Shown: positions 52,446 through 62,517 of the stretch, in pieces
Layout of the letters: each line of letters begins with the position of its first letter
Numbering within the stretch: the first letter of the stretch is position 1
Assembly: GCF_027923555.1 (NCBI RefSeq)
Contig: NZ_AP025523.1
Location: 1,364,001 to 1,428,000 of the forward strand
Length of the DNA stretch: 64,000 nt
Source of the DNA: Vulcanimicrobium alpinum
Lineage (GTDB): Bacteria > Vulcanimicrobiota > Vulcanimicrobiia > Vulcanimicrobiales > Vulcanimicrobiaceae
Reading direction: 5' to 3'
Notes under the pieces: generated by a model
Database searches by the model: none
Seen by the model: only the letters and a program-made list of their open reading frames with translations
Told to the model about the DNA's origin: nothing
Translations under genes and position numbers: made by a program

Positions 52446-52487
52446 GCCCAAACGCTACCGGAGCGGGCGGGCGGCAACCATCCGGGA

Positions 52488-52530
52488 CGGTACGGAGCTT
52501 GAGCGCGGCCGATACGCAACTTCCGTACCG
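52488..52530. promoter_or_regulatory. nine-base perfect inverted repeat
   Basis: CGGTACGGA (52488-52496) and TCCGTACCG (52522-52530), 25 bases apart. It lies ten bases past the stop of the LuxR-type gene and upstream of the two small ORFs. Operator or weak terminator are both possible. Confidence 0.4.
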
Positions 52531-52539
52531 GCGGTGCGG

Positions 52540-55272
52540 CTACGGGGCGGCCGAGGTCTCGGCGAGGAGCGCCGCGAGCTCGCGGCGGCCGTTGACGCCC
52601 AGCTTCCGATAGACCGAGGCGACGTGGGTCTCGACGGTACGCTCGGAGATCACCAGCAGCTCGGCGATCGCCTTCGCCGGGTGCCCGCCGACGACGAGCC
52701 GGGCGATCTCGCGCTCGCGCGGGGTGAGCGTCGACTCGCCGCGACGGCGGGTGGTGGCCGCGGTCTGGGTCAGCCGGGCGACCTCTCCGGCGGCCCCGCG
52801 TTCGCGGAACAACGCGACCGCGTCGGCGGGACGACCGGCCGCCTCGAGCGCGTAGCCTTGATCGATGCGCCAGCCCGCCGACGCGAGCGCCGCGGCCGCG
52901 TCGAGGGCGCGCGCGGTCGCCGCCGCGCGGTCGCGCAGCCGCTGCGCATCGCGGGCGTCGGCCAGGAGCAGAAAGCCCTGCGCGCTGACCGCCCCTTCGA
53001 AGCCCGCAAGCTGTTCGAGCCGCTCCCGCGCGGCGATGCGCAGCGAACGCGAGCCGAAACGCGCGGCGGCGTCGTGGGCCCAGTACGGAAACGCGCCGAC
53101 GCCAAGGAACGGCCCGCAGGCGGCGACCGCCGCCGCCGCGTCGTCGAGCCGCCGCTGCGCCGCGTGCTGATACGCCAGTGCGCCGCCGAGGATGCAGACC
53201 GCGAAGCCGTCACCCGACGAGACGGCCTCGTCGAGCGCGTCGACCGCCTGCCGGAAGAACTCGTCGTCGACGGCCCCGCGCAGCGTCCCCAGACGCAGGG
53301 CGAGCGCGATGCGCGCGTGCCGGACGATCGCCACCCCGTGCTCGATCCACGTCGTTCGCGCGAGCAGCGCGTCGGCGCCCGGAAGGTCGCCGGCGACCAG
53401 CGCGGCGAGGCCGGCGTTCGTCGCGAGCCACGCGGTCTGGCGCAGGTTCTTCACGTCGTCGGCCGTCCGCAGCGCATCGTCGTACAGCGCGCGCGCGCGC
53501 GCTATCGGGCCGGCGAAGAGTTCGAGATTCGCCCAGTTGTTGTACGTGCGCAGCACCAGATCGTGATCGCCGATCGCGCGCGCGGACACGATCGCTTCGG
53601 CGTATTTCTCGCGCGCCTCCGACGAACGTCCGAGCGCCGAGAGCGCGTAGGCGTACGTCGCCGCCAGACGCGTAGTGATCGCGGCCTCCGGTGCGGCGTC
53701 CGTCAGCGCTTCGGCGGCTCGCAGCCGTTCGAGCGCCGCGAGGGGATCGCCGCGCGAGGCCAGCAGTCCGGCCAGCATCGTCTCCGCTTCGAACCGCAGG
53801 GTCGCGTCCGCGTCGCGCGTCGTCAGCGCGCCGCACTCGGCGATCCCGTCGTCGTAGCGTCCCGATTCGAAGAGCACGCGCGCGCGGCGCAGCGAGAGGC
53901 GATGCGCGTAGGCGGAGCGGCCGGTCACGGCGGTGGCGTCGGCCGCGTTCGCATACCAATCCGTCGACCGCCGCATGTCGCCGATCGCGTACCACGCCTC
54001 GGCGCACTTCTCCGCGACGCGGGCGCGGCGCTCGACGTCGGCCGTGCTGCGAAATGCGCGCTCGTAGGAACGCGCCGCGTCGGCGTAAGCGAAGACCGCG
54101 GCGGCGCGATCGGCCGCGCGTTCGCACCACAGCGCCGTGTTCTCGCCGTCCGCCGCGCGCCACGCGTGTTCCGCAACGGCGGCGAGATCGGGCGGGTTGG
54201 CCGCGGCGAGCATCGTCGAGACGCGCGCGTGCAGAACCCGCGTCTCCGCGCGCAGCAATTCGGCATAGATCGCCTCGCGCGTGAGCGCGTGGCGGAAGGC
54301 GAACGAGTCGCCCGCGTCGTCGGCCTCCTCGACCACCAATTGCAGATCGCGCGCGCTGCGCAGCGCCGCGTAGACGGCTGCGGGAGCGACGCCCATCAGT
54401 TCCGCGACGAAGCGCGCCGAGAAGCGGCGGCCGATGACGGCGGCGTGCACGAGGACGTCGCGCTCCGCGACCGCGAGGCTCCGGTACCGTTCGCGTACCG
54501 TTGCGCGGATCGTGCGCGGCACCGACGTTTCGCCCGACTCGCCGCGATCGATGCGCTCGAGCAGACCGCGCAGGATCTCCTCGGCGAAGAGCGGCCGGCC
54601 GTCGGCGAGATCGCGCACCGCAGCGATCGCGTCGTCGCCGAGCGAGCGTTCCACCGACGCGAGCGCGGTCATGATGAGCCGTTCGATCTGACCGTCGGCG
54701 AGCGGGTTGAGCGTCAGAATATCCGCGTCGCGTTCGATCGCCGCGAGCGCGCGGGTCACCGCGGAGTCGTCTTCGAGCGCCTCGTCGTTGCGGTAGGCGA
54801 TCACGAAGAGGACGCGCGCGTCGGTGAGCTGCGCGGCGCAGTAGCGCAGCAGATCGATCGTCGCGACGTCGGCCCACTGCAGGTCGTCGAGCGCGACGAT
54901 CAGACCGCGCGAACGCGATGCAGCGTGCCGCCGCAGCGCGTCGGCGACCGACGCGTACCACAGCAGCTTGGTGTCGGCGACGGCGCCGCGCGGGATCTCC
55001 GGGATCGTCAGCGCCAGCGCGTCGAGCGCCTCGGCGATCGCCGCGTACGGCCCGTTCGCATACTCGCGGACCGCGCCGGCACCGACGTCGAACCCGTCCT
55101 CCGCGACGGCACCGAGAAACTCCGCGATCAGCCGCGTCTTCCCGATCCCCGCTTCGCCGCGCACGACGATGCAGCCGGCGCGCTCGCCCAAATCGCCGGC
55201 GCGTGAGAGCAGAAAACCCAATTCGCGCGATCTGCCGATCAGGTTGCGGCTGTAGACGCCGGTCGAGATCAC
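52540..55272 (-). CDS. large ATP-binding LuxR-family (LAL-type) transcriptional regulator
   Basis: A 910-residue regulator. Residues about 8-260 form an AAA/STAND ATPase: LIGRSRELGFLLSRAG, Walker A VRGEAGIGKTRLIAEFL, Walker B-like GLIVALDDLQWADV. A long alpha-helical repeat region follows (TPR-like, about residues 350-820). The C-terminal 60 residues are a LuxR helix-turn-helix (TLTPREREIARLVVGGHPAK, then ISERTVETHVASVYRKLGV). Such proteins are ligand-triggered activators. The GTG at 55272 was chosen as it directly precedes the ATPase domain; other starts are possible. It sits between ispF and the gltX remnant on the opposite strand. Confidence 0.9.
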   Translation of the reverse strand: MISTGVYSRNLIGRSRELGFLLSRAGDLGERAGCIVVRGEAGIGKTRLIAEFLGAVAEDGFDVGAGAVREYANGPYAAIAEALDALALTIPEIPRGAVADTKLLWYASVADALRRHAASRSRGLIVALDDLQWADVATIDLLRYCAAQLTDARVLFVIAYRNDEALEDDSAVTRALAAIERDADILTLNPLADGQIERLIMTALASVERSLGDDAIAAVRDLADGRPLFAEEILRGLLERIDRGESGETSVPRTIRATVRERYRSLAVAERDVLVHAAVIGRRFSARFVAELMGVAPAAVYAALRSARDLQLVVEEADDAGDSFAFRHALTREAIYAELLRAETRVLHARVSTMLAAANPPDLAAVAEHAWRAADGENTALWCERAADRAAAVFAYADAARSYERAFRSTADVERRARVAEKCAEAWYAIGDMRRSTDWYANAADATAVTGRSAYAHRLSLRRARVLFESGRYDDGIAECGALTTRDADATLRFEAETMLAGLLASRGDPLAALERLRAAEALTDAAPEAAITTRLAATYAYALSALGRSSEAREKYAEAIVSARAIGDHDLVLRTYNNWANLELFAGPIARARALYDDALRTADDVKNLRQTAWLATNAGLAALVAGDLPGADALLARTTWIEHGVAIVRHARIALALRLGTLRGAVDDEFFRQAVDALDEAVSSGDGFAVCILGGALAYQHAAQRRLDDAAAAVAACGPFLGVGAFPYWAHDAAARFGSRSLRIAARERLEQLAGFEGAVSAQGFLLLADARDAQRLRDRAAATARALDAAAALASAGWRIDQGYALEAAGRPADAVALFRERGAAGEVARLTQTAATTRRRGESTLTPREREIARLVVGGHPAKAIAELLVISERTVETHVASVYRKLGVNGRRELAALLAETSAAP

Positions 55273-55340
55273 GTCGCGGGCCTTCGCTGTACGATCCTGC
55301 AACGCATGGTATTTCTGTCGGGAAAGGGAAACGTCTCGCC

Positions 55341-55472
55341 ATGCCCGTTGCACTTTTCGAACGACCCCTGGTCCTGAGCGCCGGTCAGCCGCCCGGTGAC
55401 GGCACGCGGAACATCGACGCCGAAGAGCCCGAGACGCCGCCCGAGGGCGAGGACGAAGAAGAGGGCTCATAG
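55341..55472 (+). CDS. 43-residue acidic peptide of unknown function
   Basis: The frame reads MPVALFERPLVLSAGQPPGD, then ends in an EEPETPPEGEDEEEGS tail. GGGAAAGGGAAA lies upstream of the ATG. It precedes the GltX-like gene by 14 bases and is divergent from the LuxR gene. Too short to classify. Confidence 0.4.
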   Translation: MPVALFERPLVLSAGQPPGDGTRNIDAEEPETPPEGEDEEEGS

Positions 55473-55486
55473 CGCCGCATCCCGTC

Positions 55487-56092
55487 GTGGATGACTCGAC
55501 CTTCGCATCGTCGCCCAGGGAGCGCGCCCACGCGCTGCTCGCCGAGCGGATGCAGGCGCACCGGCTGTTGGAAGATCCGATCCCGGCGGCGGCGCATCGT
55601 TGGATCGACACCTTCCTCGATGCGTATCCCGGCGGCTTCTCGAGCGTCCGCGACGCGCTCGCCGCGGTCGCCGAGCTCCGCGACGAAGCCGTGACCCTCC
55701 CCGCGCTCGAACTCGAGCGCCTCCGTCATCGCCAGGTGCTGTTCTTTCTCGACGCCGTCTCGCAATATGTCGACGACCAGCCGGAGCTGCGCGGCCTCCC
55801 GCTCGATGCCGACCTCACGACGATCGGGAGCGAATTCGGGCTTGCGGCAGCGGACGCGCTCGGCGCGGTGCGGATGGCGCTCACCGGCAAAGCGGACGGC
55901 CCGCCGCTGGAGTTCCTCTTTCCTCTGCTCGGGCACGACCGCATCATGATCCGCATCGGTGCGGTGAGTTCGCACATCCTGCACGGCCGCGGACTGGAGC
56001 CGATCAAGTTCGGCCCCGGCGGCGTCCCCTTCGAAACGATCCAGCCGCAACGGCCCGGCGCGGAAACCGGCGAGCCGCACGAGGGGTCCTAG
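55487..56092 (+). CDS. stand-alone GltX anticodon-binding-like domain (gltX remnant)
   Basis: A 201-residue protein that resembles only the C-terminal, anticodon-binding part of glutamyl-tRNA synthetase. It has ALGAVRMALTGKADGPPLEF followed by LFPLLGHDRIMIRIGAVSSH, which matches the end of GltX (RVALTGR, then a LGxxRxxxRI segment). The class I catalytic domain (HIGH and KMSKS motifs) is missing. The position between ispF and cysS is exactly where Firmicutes carry gltX. It may be a remnant or a repurposed tRNA-binding domain; the intact length and clean frame favour a maintained protein. GTG start. Confidence 0.72.
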   Translation: MDDSTFASSPRERAHALLAERMQAHRLLEDPIPAAAHRWIDTFLDAYPGGFSSVRDALAAVAELRDEAVTLPALELERLRHRQVLFFLDAVSQYVDDQPELRGLPLDADLTTIGSEFGLAAADALGAVRMALTGKADGPPLEFLFPLLGHDRIMIRIGAVSSHILHGRGLEPIKFGPGGVPFETIQPQRPGAETGEPHEGS

Positions 56093-56098
56093 CACTCC

Positions 56099-57597
<1,499 letters not shown>

Positions 57598-57619
<22 letters not shown>

Positions 57620-58440
57620 GCGCGCAGCGTCCGGATCCAGGCCGGCGCGGGCCGCGGATCGACCTCGACGACGTGATCTACGGCGTGCACGCGGTCGACG
57701 AGATGCTCGTCGCCGGCGAGCCCCTGCGGCACATCCACGTCGGCGACGACCGCAAGAACGATCCGGTGCTGCGCAACCTGCTCGAGCGGGCCCGCGCCGC
57801 GAACGTCCCGGTCCGGTTCGAGAGCCGGGCGTACTTCGCGACCTTTCCCTATAAGGCGCATCAAGGCGTGGTCGCGTTCGGCGAACCGTTCGCCTACGGC
57901 ACGCTCGAGGAAGCGATCGAATTGGGGAAGCGCGCGCGCCCGTCGCTCTACGTCGTCCTCGACCACGTGACCGACCCGCACAACGTCGGCGCGATCATCC
58001 GCTCCGCCGAGAGCGCGGGCGCGACGGCCGTCATCCTTCCCGAGCGGCGCAGCGCCGGCGTCAACCCGACAGTCCGAAAGTCGTCCGCGGGCGCGACCGC
58101 GTTCGTCCCCGTCGCTCGGGTCGCCAACGTCGCCCAGGCAATACGGACGATGAAGAAGGCGGGGATCTGGGTCTACGGCGCGGCGGTCGGGGCGGGGACG
58201 CGCCCGTACACCCGCGCCGCGCTCGACGGCGACGTGGCGCTGGTGATCGGGGCCGAGGGCGAAGGGATCTCGCAGCTCGTGAAGCGCGAGTGCGACGCCC
58301 TGGTCGCGATCCCGATGAGGGGACGGGTCCAGTCCCTCAACGCCTCGGTGGCGGCCGGGGTGCTTTTGTACGAAGCGGTCAGACAGCGCGACGCCGCCGC
58401 GGCGGCCCCGGAAGCCGACCAAGCGGCCGACGACGACTGA
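57598..58440 (+). CDS. rlmB: 23S rRNA (guanosine-2'-O)-methyltransferase RlmB-type (SPOUT)
   Basis: A 280-residue TrmH/SpoU methyltransferase. An N-terminal ribosome-binding domain (VIYGVHAVDEMLVAGEPLRH) precedes the knotted SPOUT fold: VVLDHVTDPHNVGAIIRSAE, VALVIGAEGEGISQLVKREC and IPMRGRVQSLNASVAAGVLL. It probably modifies G2251 of 23S rRNA. The GTG at 57598 overlaps cysS by 22 bases; the GTG at 57676 would give the common 254-residue length. MrnC, often between cysS and rlmB, is absent. Confidence 0.92.
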
Positions 58441-58506
58441 GGGGAGCGGCTCCGAATTCGGCGTCCTCCGGAGCGGTGCGTGGCTTGGAAAGCTCTCGCT
58501 CTGTGC

Positions 58507-58535
58507 TTGACCCTCTGGCAGGACCTCCCTATACT
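58507..58535 (+). promoter_or_regulatory. strong sigma-70 promoter of sigH
   Basis: TTGACC (58507-58512), 17 bases, TATACT (58530-58535). The leader is about 65 bases. GTGCTTGACC and a downstream GGCA(A)GG are repeated near 58578-58600 without a second -10. Confidence 0.75.
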
Positions 58536-58607
58536 TAGACGGTCATGCACGGCTCGACGGGCTCCGGCCCGCGTTTTCGTGCTTGACCACCCGGCAAGGT
58601 AGGTTCA

Positions 58608-59255
58608 ATGGCGCTCACGCAGCCCGCCGCCGAGGCCCTCGAATACCACGAGCGGCCGGACGAAGACCTCGTCTCAGCGGCGAAATCCGGCGACAATCTC
58701 GCCATGGAGTTCTTGCTCAACAAGTACAAGAACTTCGTACGGATCAAGGCCAAAAGTTATTTTCTTATCGGCGCCGACCGCGAGGACATCATCCAAGAGG
58801 GGATGATCGGCCTCTACAAAGCGGTCCGCGATTTCAAGGCCGACAAGCTGTCGAGCTTTCGTGCGTTCGCCGAGCTGTGCATCACCCGTCAGATCATCAC
58901 CGCCATCAAGACGGCGACCCGCCAGAAGCACATCCCGCTCAACCAGTACATCTCGCTGAACAAGCCGATCTACGACGAGGACAGCGAACGGACGCTCCTC
59001 GACGTGATGCCCTCGCAGAAGACGTCCGATCCCGAAGAGCTCGTGATCAACCAAGAAGTCAGCGAAGACATCAAGGCGCGCATCCAGGAGAATCTCTCCG
59101 ATCTCGAATCGCAGGTGCTTCTCTCGTATCTCGAAGGCAAATCCTATCAGGAGATGGCGCGCGACCTGAACCGGCACGTGAAGTCGATCGACAACGCGCT
59201 CCAGCGCGTGAAGCGGAAGATCGAAAAGAACCTGGCCGAAATCGAACTGCCTTGA
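58608..59255 (+). CDS. RNA polymerase sigma factor, SigH-like
   Basis: A 215-residue sigma factor of the sporulation SigH type. Region 2 reads LLNKYKNFVRIKAKSYFLIG through DREDIIQEGMIGLYKAVRDF, and region 4 is SDLESQVLLSYLEGKSYQEM. It keeps the PLNQYISLNKPIYDEDSERT linker found in SigH. In Firmicutes SigH controls sporulation and competence; its role in this diderm is unknown. AAGGTAGG precedes the ATG. Gene order rlmB-sigH matches Firmicutes, but the rpmG-secE-nusG genes that normally follow are replaced by insertion-sequence material. Confidence 0.93.
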   Translation: MALTQPAAEALEYHERPDEDLVSAAKSGDNLAMEFLLNKYKNFVRIKAKSYFLIGADREDIIQEGMIGLYKAVRDFKADKLSSFRAFAELCITRQIITAIKTATRQKHIPLNQYISLNKPIYDEDSERTLLDVMPSQKTSDPEELVINQEVSEDIKARIQENLSDLESQVLLSYLEGKSYQEMARDLNRHVKSIDNALQRVKRKIEKNLAEIELP

Positions 59256-59321
59256 AAGGACCTAGGGACGCGTAGCTGATCCGTCAGCCGACGTCTTCGA
59301 GGATCTCGACGGACATCCCGA

Positions 59322-59354
59322 AAGGCTCCGCATACGCGGGGCTTTTTCTTTTCT
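59322..59354 (+). terminator. rho-independent terminator of sigH
   Basis: AAGGCTCCGC pairs with GCGGGGCTT (one bulge) around ATAC and is followed by TTTTTCTTTTC. It lies about 70 bases past the sigH stop. Confidence 0.85.
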
Positions 59355-59371
59355 AACGAGGAGATCCGCCG

Positions 59372-59716
59372 GTGCGAGGGCGTGATCGAGTTTTTACAAA
59401 CGGCGCATCGGCGCTGCGAATGATCGGCGCCCACCTCGCCGAGATCAGCGAGACTTGGCAAGAAAAGCTCTATCTCGACATGGGTGACTACCACGAATGG
59501 GTAGCTGAACAGAGTACGCCTAAGAAAGAGAGAACGTCAACGACCCAACGGTTCGCATCCAGCGATGCTGCGTCAATCCTGTGTGACGGATTTCGTGACG
59601 GAATCTGTGCCGATCTCAAATACCGGCTGTTTTGGACGGAGCAACCAGAGGGGGGCGTTGGCGTTATGCTCGGGCGACCAGGCGTTGCTCGCGTTGCACA
59701 TATCAGCGAGCCCTAG
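59372..59716 (+). pseudogene. IS256-family transposase C-terminal relic
   Basis: The first 45 residues (VFTNGASALRMIGAHLAEIS, then ETWQEKLYLDMGDYHEW) look like the extreme C-terminus of an IS256/Mutator transposase (normally NxASALRLxxAxLxExxExW, RYLDM). The catalytic part is absent and the rest of the frame has no known match. It is oriented like the second IS256 copy at 61470. A separate new gene is possible but less likely. Confidence 0.5.
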
Positions 59717-59749
59717 GCTCAGGAGACGTGGACCCTCCCCCTGCAGCGG

Positions 59750-60406
59750 TCATGCTCCGATGTTCGCGATCTCGGACGGGCCGAGCGGAAGCACGTTCGC
59801 GTTGAAGCCACGGCGTCGAAGAACCGTAGCCGCCTCATCGGCCCACGCGCAAAACGCGCCGCGACAGTACACGAGCAGTTCGCGGTCTCGCGGCAAGCGC
59901 GGCCGCGAGCCGCGCGAGACTATGTGCTGCAGTGGTACGGAAACTGCACCCGGCAGATGCGCCGTTTCGAACTCGGCGCGCGGACGGACGTCGACGAGCA
60001 CGGCGTGACCTGCGCGGCCCCGTGCCACGGCAGTGCGCATCGCGGCGTCCGCATCGCCGGCGACAAGAAAATCCGCGCCGAGCACCGTTGCGAGGACGGG
60101 GTTCGTTCCGATCGCGGTGTCGCGCAGGCTGCGGAGAAGTCCGGGAGAGAGGCCGGGGATCGTGCGATAAAAGATCCGGTTACCATCGCGGCGGCGGCGG
60201 ACGAGGTGCGCACGCGCGAGCACGGCCAAGTGCCGAGACGCGTTCGGGATGCCGAGATCCGCCTCACCGGCGATATCCTCGACTGACCGCTCCCGCTGCG
60301 CCAGCAGTTCGAGCAGCTCCAGCCGGATCGGGCTGCCCAGCGCGATCCCCACTTTAGCGGCCTCGGTATACAGCAACGTCTTGCGCTCGCGGTGAGAGGT
60401 TTTCAT
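59750..60406 (-). CDS. ArsR-type regulator fused to a rhodanese domain
   Basis: A 218-residue protein. Residues about 12-90 form a winged helix of the ArsR/SmtB type (ALGSPIRLELLELLAQRERS, then ASRHLAVLARAHLVRRRRDG). Residues about 120-215 form a rhodanese domain with VDVRPRAEFETAHLPGA and the catalytic cysteine loop VYCRGAFCAWADEA. Such fusions are thought to sense sulfur or metalloid compounds through the rhodanese cysteine. It is divergent from the LysR gene; TATAGT at about 60418-60423 (minus strand) may be its -10. Confidence 0.92.
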   Translation of the reverse strand: MKTSHRERKTLLYTEAAKVGIALGSPIRLELLELLAQRERSVEDIAGEADLGIPNASRHLAVLARAHLVRRRRDGNRIFYRTIPGLSPGLLRSLRDTAIGTNPVLATVLGADFLVAGDADAAMRTAVARGRAGHAVLVDVRPRAEFETAHLPGAVSVPLQHIVSRGSRPRLPRDRELLVYCRGAFCAWADEAATVLRRRGFNANVLPLGPSEIANIGA

Positions 60407-60511
60407 GATGCCCTCGCACTATACTACTTGCGCAACAACGAAACTAGGAGCGGTCGATTTGTCTTTGTCATCGCCGCGTCGCTCACGACGACCTGGGCTA
60501 ATGATTCGTCG

Positions 60512-61402
60512 GTGACGATCAATCTGAATCAGCTCGCGACGTTCGTACAGTTGGCGGAGAAACGCAATTTTACGCGGACCGCTGACGCGCTGCATCTGAC
60601 ACAGCCTGCCGTCACGCAACAGATTCGTGCGCTCGAGCGGGACCTCGGTGTGACGCTTGTCGACATCGTGGGGCGCCGCACGGAAATTACGGAGATCGGC
60701 GCGTTTGTCGCCGAACGCGGTGAGCTGCTGCTAAACCAAGTCGATACGCTCAGGCGTGACGTGCGCGAGCTCGCGGAGGCTCGGAGCGGGGTGGTGCACG
60801 TGGGCGCGACCGTCACGATCGGCGGCTATGTTCTCCCGGATCTCTTGGCACGGTTCGCTGAGCGGCACGAGGGCATCCGGGTCGAAGTCGCTGTGGAGAA
60901 CACCACGACCATCGTTCCGATGGTGGCCGACGGCCGCGTCGGACTCGCCTTGGTGGAGGGCGTCGTCACCGACGCCTCACTTGAGGTCGTGCCCTTTGCC
61001 GATGACGAGCTCGTGCTCATCGTCGGCGAGTCGCATCGTCTGGCGCGCCGGCGATCCGTCGCGCCGAGCGACCTCGCCGATGAGTCGTTTGTCACCCGCG
61101 AAGTCGGTTCTGGGACGCGCGACTTGTTCGAGCGAGCCATGTGTTCGGCTGGGTTTGCACCCCGCATCGTTCTTGCGCTGCCCACGGGCGAAGGAATCGT
61201 CCGCGCCGTGCGCTGCGGGCTGGGTGTCGCGATGGTCTCGCGTATCGTCGCGGCTGACGCGATCGGCGCCGGAGTCGTCAAAGAGATCGACGTCCAAGGA
61301 GTTGAGCTTCGCCGGCGGCTGTTCTTGGTGCGCCGCAGCCTCCGGACGCGCTCGGCTGCCGCACGCGCCTTTGCGGATCTCGTCCTGGAAGGGAGCTCGT
61401 AA
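60512..61402 (+). CDS. LysR-family regulator (CysL/RbcR-like)
   Basis: A 296-residue regulator from GTG 60512 (VTINLNQLATFVQLAEKRNF). The helix-turn-helix is ALHLTQPAVTQQIRALERDL, followed by an effector domain (ARSGVVHVGATVTIGGYVLP). The sequence resembles LysR proteins that control sulfur or CO2 assimilation. The longer frame upstream runs into the ArsR-rhodanese gene and is AT-richer. The two regulators share a 105-base gap and may cross-control each other. Confidence 0.9.
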   Translation: MTINLNQLATFVQLAEKRNFTRTADALHLTQPAVTQQIRALERDLGVTLVDIVGRRTEITEIGAFVAERGELLLNQVDTLRRDVRELAEARSGVVHVGATVTIGGYVLPDLLARFAERHEGIRVEVAVENTTTIVPMVADGRVGLALVEGVVTDASLEVVPFADDELVLIVGESHRLARRRSVAPSDLADESFVTREVGSGTRDLFERAMCSAGFAPRIVLALPTGEGIVRAVRCGLGVAMVSRIVAADAIGAGVVKEIDVQGVELRRRLFLVRRSLRTRSAAARAFADLVLEGSS

Positions 61403-61430
61403 CGATTTTCGGGGAAATTGAAAAAGAAGC

Positions 61431-61469
61431 GGCGTAGTCCCCGGTTGCTAACACCAAAGGAGCTACGCC
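61431..61469 (+). promoter_or_regulatory. hairpin around the IS256 transposase ribosome-binding site
   Basis: GGCGTAG (61431-61437) pairs with CTACGCC (61463-61469), directly before the TTG start; AAAGGAG at 61456-61462 sits in the loop beside the stem. This could damp translation of the transposase, as in several insertion sequences. Confidence 0.5.
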
Positions 61470-62097
61470 TTGAAGAAAGTTTACCCCAAACCAGATCCCG
61501 TTGCCAAGCCCGAGCGCGACTTTTCAGTCGAACTGGACGAATTGTGCCGGGCCAAAGTCGCCGAACTCGTCCAATCGTACCTCGAAGCGGAGGTCGATGA
61601 GTTACTCGGCCGACTCCGTTACGAACGCCGAGACGGCAAGCGCATTGGTTTCCGCGATGGGCACGACCCCGAGCGGATGGTCACCGCGAGCATCGGCCCT
61701 ATCGCGATCCGCCGTCCGCGCGTTCGCGGCGTTGCGCACGAGTCAGCGCTGATCCCCAAATACCGACGTCGGCTTCCGTCGATCGACAAGACGATCCATC
61801 AGCTGTGGATCGAAGGCCTCGCGCATCGCGATTTCGAGCCGACGCTGCGCGGATTACTCGGCGCAGAAGCTCCGCTTTCGGCTTCGACGATCGCTCGCGT
61901 GAACGCCGAGTTCGGCGCGGAGTACGACACGTGGAAGAAACGCCGCCTCCCCCCGTGTCAAGATAGAGTGGTACCGGTAGCATAGGGAGTTTTTTGTACA
62001 ACGTTCGTCGCAGCAGCAGAGCTGTGGATAACGGGGATACTGTGGAAAACATCCGGAACGATGCAAAGCACGCGGGGGCGAGAAAGTCCTGCAACAG

Positions 62098-62517
62098 ATG
62101 CAGTCCTCGAACGGAACCGTTTCAACGGAAATCAAGGCAACCAGTTCACCCCAAAAACCTCAGCGACGTCGGTTCTCCGCCGCCGAGAAGCTGCGCATCG
62201 TGCGCGAGGCTGATGCGCGTCCAGCCGGCACGATCGGAGCGTTTCTCCGGCGCGAAGGTATTTACTCATCGCAGCTCTATGCCTGGCGAAGGCAGCGCGA
62301 TCAAGGCGACCTCGATCCAGGTGCGGTGCGCCAACGTGCAAAAGCCAAAATGCAAGCCGACGAGGTTGCGCAGCGGCTCAAAGAACTCGAGCGGGAAAAC
62401 CGGAAACTCCGTCGCCAGTTGGCGCGCGCCGAGCTCATAAACGATATCCAAAAAAAATTTGCGGGGCTCCTGGGCGTCGATCTGGAGAGCCCCGAGACGA
62501 ACGAGAACGCAGAATGA
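62098..62517 (+). CDS. IS3-family transposase OrfA (HTH and leucine zipper)
   Basis: A 139-residue DNA-binding subunit. The helix-turn-helix is RRRFSAAEKLRIVREADARP, then EGIYSSQLYAWRRQ. A coiled coil with Leu/Arg heptads (AQRLKELERENRKLRRQLAR) follows at about 95-115. It recognises the IS ends. It overlaps orfB by four bases (ATGA), so orfB is reached by coupling and not by an evident slippery site. GTG/ATG choice: ATG at 62098. Confidence 0.9.
   Translation: MQSSNGTVSTEIKATSSPQKPQRRRFSAAEKLRIVREADARPAGTIGAFLRREGIYSSQLYAWRRQRDQGDLDPGAVRQRAKAKMQADEVAQRLKELERENRKLRRQLARAELINDIQKKFAGLLGVDLESPETNENAE

Noticed and set aside
52444-55206. A 920-codon open frame antisense to the LuxR regulator
   Set aside because: It is a shadow of the high-GC regulator gene; composition is arginine-rich and no motif is present.
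59372-61472. A composite transposon carrying the two regulators
   Set aside because: Only a C-terminal relic and a split copy of IS256 are present, with no matching outer ends or target duplication.
62024-62052. TGTGGATAA, a perfect DnaA box, with a second GTGGAAAAC
   Set aside because: It is a single site inside the IS3 element and has no origin context.
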